From: DUZB01 sp964407525
Lineage (GTDB): Bacteria; Desulfobacterota; DSM-4660; Desulfatiglandales; Desulfatiglandaceae
Direction of reading: 5' to 3'
NCBI GenBank assembly: GCA_964407525.1
Contig: CAYOWC010000129.1
Location: forward strand, 1-12,542
Length of the DNA: 12,542 nt
Shown here: piece by piece, positions 7,531 through 12,542 of the stretch
Position numbering within the stretch: the first letter of the stretch is position 1
Layout of the letters: the number at the start of each line of letters is the position of its first letter
Made by a program: the position numbers and the translations under genes
The notes under the pieces: model-generated
Told to the model about the DNA's origin: nothing
The model's input: the letters and a program-made list of their open reading frames with translations, nothing else
Database searches by the model: none

Positions 7531-7572
7531 GGGAGGAGGGCAAAGTGATTTTCATCGGTGTGCCCTCCTCCC
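7531..7572 (-). promoter_or_regulatory. 12-bp perfect hairpin between ppsA and ppsB
   Basis: GGGAGGAGGGCA (7531-7542) and TGCCCTCCTCCC (7561-7572) form a perfect 12-bp stem with an 18-nt loop. There is no U tract on the minus strand after it. On the transcript the first arm contains a consensus AGGAGG that lies 8 nt before an ATG in the loop (7553-7555), which opens a 55-codon frame overlapping ppsB out of frame. It is probably an intercistronic stabiliser or translational control element. Confidence 0.6.
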
Positions 7573-7598
7573 TGTACATGACCGGGAAGGACGTTAGA

Positions 7599-9458
7599 TT
7601 ATGAAGCGCGCTCCAGAATCGTAACGACTCCCGTCTCTCCATCAACTCGGATTGTATCACCAGTCTTGATGACCGAGGTTGCGATTCCGACGCCTGTGAC
7701 CGACGGAACACCGTATTCCCTGCAAACAATGGCCGCATGGCTTGTGAGTCCGCCGATATCTGTTACGGCGGCCTTGATTTTTGTGAACACCGGCGCCCAG
7801 GATGGATTGGTAGTGGGGCAAACAAGGATTTCACCTGGTTCAAGGTCCATGACCTCCTTGAGGCGTTTCAATACTCTTGCCTTTCCTTCCACAACACCGG
7901 CTGATGAGGCGAATCCCTTGAGCTCTTTGACATCTGCGGGATCGATATCCACACTGCCTTTAAGCCATTCCTGGACCTTGTCGGTGGTGACGCCCCACAG
8001 CATAACCGTAAACGGCTCTGCCACTTCTTCGGGTGGAACGCCGAGAGCCGGAGTAGGCGACCATTCGGCTGCTGCGGCAAGGAGCTTTCTCCGCTTGGCA
8101 ACCTTGGCTTTGTAAAAATCTCCCCTTAGAGGAATGTCGACGCCCAAAGCCCAACCGGTTGCAAGCTCGGTAAGGATTTCAGGTATTTCATAACGATTGA
8201 ACATGAAAATGTCGTCCACATTTTCTATCATGTCGTTATTCACCAGTAGGGTACCAAAGGCTCTGACCTTGGAATACCATATGGTGTGGAACCAGTGCTC
8301 AACCCAGAACAGGTGGTCTTCGGCATACCGATAAATGGTTCGAACCACTTTGTGGGCATCGTCAAAGGCTTGTCTGTCTTCGTCGGTGCTGATCAGATCC
8401 CGGTATTTGGCGATGGTTTCTTCCCTGTCTTTGTCAAGGGCCTCCAAATCCCGTTCAATGGTTTCCCCATTCTCCAGCCGTTCTACATAACTCTTGATGT
8501 ACCCGTACGGTATATCGAGTTCATCAATCCAACTCCCCTCATAATGGAACCAGCCGGATCCGCACGATACATAAAACCACGGGTCTTTGGCTTCTTCAAA
8601 AGCTTCGAGCCATTTTTTCCCATCAGAGATTTTTCCCAGGGCTGCTATTTTTTCTTCCGCATTGGTTTCACCCTTCAGAATACCCGCTACCCCTTCCATG
8701 GATACGGCCAGTCTGGACAGCTTGCACAATTCTTCTTCAGGGCGGAACATGGATACGTAGGCGCCGGCTACCATCTTTCCGATGGCGCTTTCGCTGATGC
8801 CCGGAAAAAGCTTTCTGGCGACATCTCCAAACATGAGATAGGCGAGGTAGGTCAGGTTCAGCATTTCGAAATGAAACTGCCATCCCTTGATCATTTGATT
8901 CACAAGCAGATCAAATGATTCAAGCAGGTCGTATGAGGCATAATATCCCCTTGGCGCAGGAATGACCTGGTCTTCAGGGACAAACTTTGGAAGTTCCGTG
9001 GGGATATCCAACGCCTTCATCTCTTCGCCAAGAGCCTGTAGTTTTGTGAGCCATTTGTCCCACAATTCATTGTAGTGCTCAAAGACATAGAAGACCCGTT
9101 TTTCGAACAACGCGGCCTTTTCTCCGATTACCTCATCCGGTGGAGGCGCTACTGCACAGATGTACAGGTATCCTCCAACCAACCTCTGGGCAACCCCCTG
9201 GGCGGGCGGAATGCAGAAGACCCTGGTGGTATATTGCGAAAGGGAAATCTGCCATGCCTCTTGAAAAAGCAAGTCTAACGGCGGCATCGGTTCTGGCGCG
9301 TGTATCTTGTCCTGGTACCAGAACTGATTGCTTTCCCACTCCCCTCTTTCTTTGGAAAAAAGAAAGTGAGAAGGATACATCTCTTCCCAGCCTTCAAGTT
9401 CCGGCGGAATCTCGATGTCGTGTGGATCCGGAAACCTTGCTACCTTTTCATCTGCCAT
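7599..9458 (-). CDS. ppsA: PEP-utilising mobile-domain protein (phenylphosphate synthase alpha-like)
   Basis: The 619-residue protein has a long, mostly helical N-terminal region (about 1-500) and a C-terminal phosphohistidine swivel domain (about 515-615). The swivel carries GEILVCPTTNPSWAPVF (542-558) and GGLTSHAAIVCREYGVPSVTG (569-589) with catalytic H574, ending DGETGVVTI. The PEP/pyruvate TIM-barrel of PEP synthase is absent, so this is not a PEP synthase. Its partner, the ATP-binding subunit, starts 135 bp downstream. Together they match phenylphosphate synthase proteins 1 (70 kDa) and 2 (40 kDa) of Thauera; the layout is also that of a rifampin phosphotransferase split in two. The N-terminal region would hold the phenolic acceptor. 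A GGGAGG site lies 8 nt before the ATG. It is the first gene of the operon, divergent from lysR. The family is firm, the substrate inferred. Confidence 0.85.
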   Translation of the reverse strand: MADEKVARFPDPHDIEIPPELEGWEEMYPSHFLFSKERGEWESNQFWYQDKIHAPEPMPPLDLLFQEAWQISLSQYTTRVFCIPPAQGVAQRLVGGYLYICAVAPPPDEVIGEKAALFEKRVFYVFEHYNELWDKWLTKLQALGEEMKALDIPTELPKFVPEDQVIPAPRGYYASYDLLESFDLLVNQMIKGWQFHFEMLNLTYLAYLMFGDVARKLFPGISESAIGKMVAGAYVSMFRPEEELCKLSRLAVSMEGVAGILKGETNAEEKIAALGKISDGKKWLEAFEEAKDPWFYVSCGSGWFHYEGSWIDELDIPYGYIKSYVERLENGETIERDLEALDKDREETIAKYRDLISTDEDRQAFDDAHKVVRTIYRYAEDHLFWVEHWFHTIWYSKVRAFGTLLVNNDMIENVDDIFMFNRYEIPEILTELATGWALGVDIPLRGDFYKAKVAKRRKLLAAAAEWSPTPALGVPPEEVAEPFTVMLWGVTTDKVQEWLKGSVDIDPADVKELKGFASSAGVVEGKARVLKRLKEVMDLEPGEILVCPTTNPSWAPVFTKIKAAVTDIGGLTSHAAIVCREYGVPSVTGVGIATSVIKTGDTIRVDGETGVVTILERAS

Positions 9459-9528
9459 TTTTTCACCCTCCCTGTTTAAAGGTTTGGTTGGTATTTTGGA
9501 TTCTCGAAGAAGAGATCCAGTCGAAAAG

Positions 9529-9558
9529 ATATTCCCATTGCGAGACGGAAGTTGTCAA
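9529..9558 (-). promoter_or_regulatory. Candidate sigma70 promoter for ppsA operon
   Basis: On the minus strand a perfect TTGACA (9553-9558) lies about 95 bp upstream of the ppsA ATG. The -10 region 18 nt downstream is weak (GAATAT, 9529-9534). A consensus -35 with a poor -10 next to possible LysR boxes would suit an activator-dependent promoter. Confidence 0.35.
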
Positions 9559-9569
9559 TTTGATTATCG

Positions 9570-9614
9570 TTATGACATTCATAATCTTTACTTATGTAAT
9601 ATTATGAGGTATAA
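9570..9614. promoter_or_regulatory. Candidate LysR operator: two T-N11-A boxes
   Basis: TTATG-ACATT-CATAA (9570-9584) is a 15-bp dyad containing the T-N11-A spacing typical of LysR-type sites. TTAT-GAGGT-ATAA (9602-9614) is a second one. TTATG also occurs at 9592-9596, giving TTATG starts at 9570, 9592 and 9602. The first box is about 12 bp upstream of the candidate ppsA -35. LysR is encoded next door and divergent, the classical arrangement. Confidence 0.45.
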
Positions 9615-9635
9615 GTTTTATTTGGATGTGGTTTT

Positions 9636-9861
9636 CTAAGTAGTACCCATCCATAAATGCAATTGTGGGCACTGTGGGTTTCCAATTCAGAAATGACCTT
9701 TTCGCAAGGTCAAGAAAAACAAGGGTTTGCGCGGAGGCGTACGATAGTACGTCGCACAAGGAAACCCGCAGTTTTATCCGCCTCTGGCGGGTTGACGCCG
9801 ACTTGTCCCGAATTACTCGGGGGATTGCGGAAAAGGGCCATTTATGGATGGAAACTAAGTA
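9636..9861. mobile_element. MITE-like element with inverted ends, hairpins and 7-bp target duplication
   Basis: CCATCCATAAATG (9647-9659) and CATTTATGGATGG (9839-9851) are perfect 13-bp inverted repeats bounding 205 bp. Just outside them CTAAGTA occurs on both sides (9636-9642 and 9855-9861), as a target duplication would. Inside are TGACCTT/AAGGTCA (9694-9712), an imperfect stem from GGGTTT (9723) to AAACCC (9767) around CGTAC-GATA-GTACG, CCGCC/GGCGG (9778-9790) and CCCGA/TCGGG (9807-9821). There is no credible transposase. It occupies about half of the ppsA-lysR intergenic region. It could instead be a structured leader RNA of lysR. Confidence 0.55.
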
Positions 9862-9885
9862 AAGGGGTATTTCGGGAGATACTTC

Positions 9886-10833
9886 ATGATCAATCTGAAC
9901 CAATTGAGGATTTTTTATTACGCTGCAAAGAATATGAGTTTCACCAATGCAGCAAAAGAACTCCATATAAGCCAGCCCGCAGTTACCTCACAGGTAAGAC
10001 AGTTTGAAGAAGCGTGCAATCTTGTTCTCTTCAAGAGGAAATGGAGGAAGGTCTTCCTGACGGATGAGGGGAAAGTCCTTTATGATTACGCCACCAAGCT
10101 TTTCAAGCAGGAAGAGCAGATAGAAAACGTCATAGACGATATGAAGCGGTTGAACCTGGGGGTGCTTCGACTGGGAACGACCAAGACCTATGCCCGCTAC
10201 TTCATGCCCTATATGATGACGGCATTTCACGCATCCTATCCGAAGGTGAAAATTCATTTGAATGAAGGGAGTTCCCTGGAAATGATCAACAGCCTGCTCC
10301 ATTTGGAAAACGAAGTAGCGGTCATTGCCAAGGCTGAAGATAATTCCGATGTCTCTTTCACGCCATTTAGCCAGGAGGAACTCGTGGTGATTATGGCTCC
10401 TCAGCACCATTTCGCAAAAAGGCAAACCATTTCTTTTGAAGAAATCGCCAGAGAACCTGTAATTATGAAGGAAATCGGGTCCGGTACCAGGAGGGCGGTA
10501 AATGAGCTGTTCGAACGGTTCGGTGTGGAGCCGGACATCCTTGCGGAAACAAGTAACACCGAGTTCATAAAGCAGCTGGTTATGCGCGGCGAAGGGTTTT
10601 CTTTCCTGGTGAAGGAGGCGGTTGCCCTGGAACTGAAAGAAAAAAAACTGGTTGCCGTTGATCTTGAGGAAGGAAAGTCCTATCTGGACATCAGTATTGC
10701 CTACCTGAAAAAGCAGCAGCTCTCCAGGCCAGCGCAGGCTTTCCTGGATATCCTGGGGAGAATAACGCCTGAAAATATTCTTAAGATGGGCATCGGCGCT
10801 CTAACCGCGGAGTTTTTGAAAAGACGTAGATGA
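9886..10833 (+). CDS. LysR-family transcriptional regulator
   Basis: The 315-residue protein has the LysR layout. An N-terminal winged helix-turn-helix covers about residues 1-60: LNQLRIFYYAAKNMSFTNAAKEL followed by the recognition helix ISQPAVTSQVRQFE (29-42). A linker helix follows, then a periplasmic-binding-like effector domain (about 90-295) starting LGVLRLGTTKTYARYFMPYMM. GGGAG lies 7 nt before the ATG. It is divergent from the ppsA operon, so it most likely regulates that operon and itself, with an aromatic compound or intermediate as inducer (inference). T-N11-A boxes lie at 9570-9614, but a MITE-like insert now separates them from this gene. If the insert arrived recently, autoregulation may have changed. 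The effector cannot be read from the sequence. Confidence 0.93.
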   Translation: MINLNQLRIFYYAAKNMSFTNAAKELHISQPAVTSQVRQFEEACNLVLFKRKWRKVFLTDEGKVLYDYATKLFKQEEQIENVIDDMKRLNLGVLRLGTTKTYARYFMPYMMTAFHASYPKVKIHLNEGSSLEMINSLLHLENEVAVIAKAEDNSDVSFTPFSQEELVVIMAPQHHFAKRQTISFEEIAREPVIMKEIGSGTRRAVNELFERFGVEPDILAETSNTEFIKQLVMRGEGFSFLVKEAVALELKEKKLVAVDLEEGKSYLDISIAYLKKQQLSRPAQAFLDILGRITPENILKMGIGALTAEFLKRRR

Positions 10834-10887
10834 GCATCTTTCTGGGGGAAAGCCGCGAACCGTGGTGTATAACACGAACATCTCACC

Positions 10888-10914
10888 ATGAAGGGCATGA
10901 AGAACATGAAGGGT
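10888..10914 (+). repeat. Nonamer tandem array, 3 copies (ATGAAGGGC)
   Basis: Units ATGAAGGGC, ATGAAGAAC and ATGAAGGGT start at 10888, 10897 and 10906, in the gap between lysR and the second Tm-1-like gene. The unit differs from the one at 751-777 mainly by ATGAA for ACGAA. Confidence 0.65.
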
Positions 10915-10935
10915 AAAAAAAAAGCCTTTCGAGGC
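10915..10935 (-). terminator. Possible intrinsic terminator of the second Tm-1-like gene
   Basis: Read on the minus strand, GCCT-CGAA-AGGC (10935-10924) is followed directly by nine T (10923-10915). It lies about 70 bp past the stop codon of the 11005-12207 gene. The stem is only 4 bp, so it may be weak, but the U tract is good and the position is right. Convergent lysR has no comparable signal of its own. Confidence 0.45.
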
Positions 10936-10959
10936 GGGTTACCCAGATGTAAGTTGGAC

Positions 10960-10987
10960 TGCCTACTGCTTACTGCCTACTACCTAC
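10960..10987 (+). repeat. Heptamer tandem array, 4 copies (TGCCTAC)
   Basis: Units TGCCTAC, TGCTTAC, TGCCTAC and TACCTAC start at 10960, 10967, 10974 and 10981. The array is in the same convergent gap as the nonamer array, just after the stop codon of the second Tm-1-like gene. Confidence 0.75.
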
Positions 10988-11004
10988 TTTTCGTATGAGC
11001 TATC

Positions 11005-12207
11005 TTACCTTCCCTTGATCATCTCATCCATCGTCTGTGCGATGGTCTCTGCAAAAGGCTGATCGTTGATATGGAAATCCTCTTCCGTGAGTTCAATTTC
11101 CGGATCGAGCTTTTGTTTCAGGGTTCTGATGAATGTTTGAGTCAGGGCGGGTTCAAACAGCGGACCTTCCTTACTGTCTGCTTCCGACCATCCACGAAGG
11201 GGAATCATCACTCTGGTCGTGGAAGGCGAATGATTGAGTTTTTCCGCTAACTGGTTGGCAAGAAAGACGGTTTCGATTTCATCGAGGCGAATAGCCGACC
11301 TGAAATCGTAAAAGAAGATCTTTCGATCTTTGTACTCCTGGGGAATGGTATCTCTGGTAAATTCAAGGACGGCGCAATCCAGACCCCCCGGAACGACCAG
11401 GCGGGGGATAGGCTCCGAATGGGGCATAAGCCGGGAAGGGCCTATCCCGGAACAATAGCCGCCTTTGAGCTCATCGGCCAGTTCATGGGTTGCCAGATCC
11501 AGTATCCCGTCAAAATACCCGTCCGCAGCCAATTCCTCCATGGCCATACCGCCGGTTCCGTTTGCATGAAATGCGACAACTTCATATCCCATGTCATTCA
11601 GTGCCTGTTTTACCAGTTCGGCCCCTCGCGTAATAAATCCAAAAAAGGTTAGGGCAATCCTCTTTTTTCTACCGCCGGGGTTCCATTGGTCCCGCACCAT
11701 GCCGCAGACAGCCCCGGCGGCGCGGTCCAGTACCATCCCCGATATACTGTTTACCCCGAGAAGATCTATCACACTGTGCATCATGGTGATATCTTTTGTC
11801 CCCACAATCTCTTTCATATTTTTCGCAGCCACCGTGGAAACCATGACCTTCGGAATGCCCATGGGAAGCACGCGCATGACGCTGGTCCCCATATGGGTTC
11901 CGGTCCCGCCTCCGGCTGAGACGATGCCGGCTATTTTTCCCTTCAGGTGAAGGCTTTGAATGAGGTTAATTGCACGGGCGACAACTCCTTTAATGGCCTC
12001 GTCCCTCGGTACCATCCGGTCTCTTGCGGCTTCTTGCATCTTGGCGAACAGGTCAAAATCAGGAGGAAAAGAAGGTTGTGCCTTCGTTCCGATATTGATT
12101 GTGATAGCTTTAAGCCCCCTTTTTTGAATGCGATCTCTCAAAAACAGGTGCTCTTCTCCTTTTGAATCAAAAGTGCCCAAAACAACAATATATTTTTCCT
12201 GATTCAT
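11005..12207 (-). CDS. Tm-1-like ATP-binding protein (UPF0261 family), copy 2
   Basis: This 400-residue paralogue of the 795-2006 product has the same architecture. It begins YIVVLGTFDSKGEEHLFLRDR (6-26). The nucleotide loop is SAGGGTGTHMGTSVMR (97-112), differing from MGMGGSTGS in copy 1. MHSVIDLLGVNSISGMVLDRAAG (143-165) is the shared family block. The C-terminal half has HANGTGGMAMEEL (214-226), DLATHELADELKGG (237-250) and MIPLRGWSEAD (334-344). Both copies are full length, so this is not a decayed duplicate. Ribosome site GGGAG lies 7 nt before the ATG. It is convergent with lysR, outside the main operon, and has its own candidate promoter at 12280-12309. Function is unknown. The two copies could form a hetero-oligomer or serve parallel substrates, but nothing in the sequence decides this. 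Confidence 0.9.
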   Translation of the reverse strand: MNQEKYIVVLGTFDSKGEEHLFLRDRIQKRGLKAITINIGTKAQPSFPPDFDLFAKMQEAARDRMVPRDEAIKGVVARAINLIQSLHLKGKIAGIVSAGGGTGTHMGTSVMRVLPMGIPKVMVSTVAAKNMKEIVGTKDITMMHSVIDLLGVNSISGMVLDRAAGAVCGMVRDQWNPGGRKKRIALTFFGFITRGAELVKQALNDMGYEVVAFHANGTGGMAMEELAADGYFDGILDLATHELADELKGGYCSGIGPSRLMPHSEPIPRLVVPGGLDCAVLEFTRDTIPQEYKDRKIFFYDFRSAIRLDEIETVFLANQLAEKLNHSPSTTRVMIPLRGWSEADSKEGPLFEPALTQTFIRTLKQKLDPEIELTEEDFHINDQPFAETIAQTMDEMIKGR

Positions 12208-12279
12208 TCCCTGTCTCCCGGTTCTTTTATTTGTTTATTTACCCGACAGCCATGCAACCTATTTCTAGAAACCGGCTGG

Positions 12280-12309
12280 AGAATATGTGATATCTTACTT
12301 CTGTGTCAA
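12280..12309 (-). promoter_or_regulatory. Candidate sigma70 promoter for the second Tm-1-like gene
   Basis: On the minus strand a perfect TTGACA (12304-12309) is followed after 18 nt by TATTCT (12280-12285), 4 of 6 matches to TATAAT. The predicted start near 12273 leaves a leader of about 65 nt before the ATG at 12207. Confidence 0.45.
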
Positions 12310-12502
12310 TGGGTTTGTTGCTTTTCCTGCTGCCCCGGAATTAAAAAGTCTATTAGGTTCAATATGTTAATGTGAATAGGGACGCTCAAGTATTGTTTTC
12401 TCAAAGAACTATGTTTTGTACGACCTTGCACGAGTAGACTGAAGCCCGTGTGTTAAATGTTAGTCGACAAGTATATTGTCATCATACAACCTAAAAACTG
12501 CA

Positions 12503-12530
12503 ATTAGCTTTTGGCTATTAGCCGTTAGCT
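12503..12530 (+). repeat. Heptamer tandem array, 4 copies (ATTAGCT)
   Basis: Units ATTAGCT, TTTGGCT, ATTAGCC and GTTAGCT start at 12503, 12510, 12517 and 12524. Apart from this array and the candidate promoter, the 335 bp after 12207 hold nothing I can support: no gene and no RNA gene. Confidence 0.65.
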
Positions 12531-12542
12531 TAAAGATCCTAA

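Noticed and set aside
7599..9458. Calling the 619-aa protein a PEP synthase
   Set aside because: It has the swivel histidine domain at its C-terminus but no PEP/pyruvate-binding barrel and no ATP-grasp domain, so it cannot perform that reaction alone.
9657..10007. A plus-strand frame of 116 codons across the MITE-like element into lysR
   Set aside because: It consists of hairpin sequence and then overlaps the lysR N-terminus out of frame; no ribosome site or domain supports it.
10888..10987. CRISPR-like array between lysR and the second Tm-1-like gene
   Set aside because: The repeats are 7- and 9-nt contiguous units without spacers, and there are no cas genes.

Overview
The window looks like an accessory catabolic locus of an anaerobic bacterium, plausibly a Desulfobacterota (deltaproteobacterial) sulfate reducer or relative. 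That placement is an inference from gene content: a split phosphotransferase of the phenylphosphate synthase type, a UbiD (de)carboxylase, a UbiX flavin prenyltransferase and an aryl-acid acyl-CoA/AMP ligase. No rRNA or other phylogenetic marker is present.

Layout. The main unit runs on the minus strand from about 9458 down to 2591: a PpsA-like phosphohistidine subunit, a PpsB-like ATP-binding subunit, a UbiD-family enzyme, an orphan receiver-domain protein, and an adenylating ligase that overlaps the receiver gene. After a repeat-rich gap with 100 N (2467-2566), the same strand carries a Tm-1-like ATP-binding protein (795-2006) and ubiX (112-678). A LysR-type regulator (9886-10833, plus strand) is divergent from ppsA. 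Beyond it lies a second Tm-1-like gene on the minus strand (11005-12207).

How the genes may work together (inference). PpsB uses ATP to phosphorylate a histidine on PpsA, which passes the phosphate to a phenolic hydroxyl. The prFMN-dependent UbiD enzyme, supplied with cofactor by UbiX, carboxylates the aryl phosphate. The ligase activates the resulting (hydroxy)benzoate. LysR would sense an aromatic compound and control the divergent operon. Compared with the Thauera phenol operon this is a reduced set: one UbiD, and no PpsC or small carboxylase subunits in the window. It adds two features I do not know from that operon: a receiver-domain protein inside the unit and two Tm-1-like genes bracketing it.

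Non-coding structure is rich. The ppsA-lysR intergenic region holds a 205-bp element with 13-bp perfect terminal inverted repeats, internal hairpins and flanking 7-bp direct repeats, so it looks like a small non-autonomous insertion. Next to it are TTATG-based T-N11-A boxes that could be LysR operators. Strong hairpins lie between ppsA and ppsB and between ubiD and the receiver gene. Short tandem arrays of period 7 (three arrays) and period 9 (three arrays) sit in the gaps between gene blocks. The N gap is flanked by an identical 55-bp sequence and is almost certainly an unmerged contig overlap, not missing DNA.
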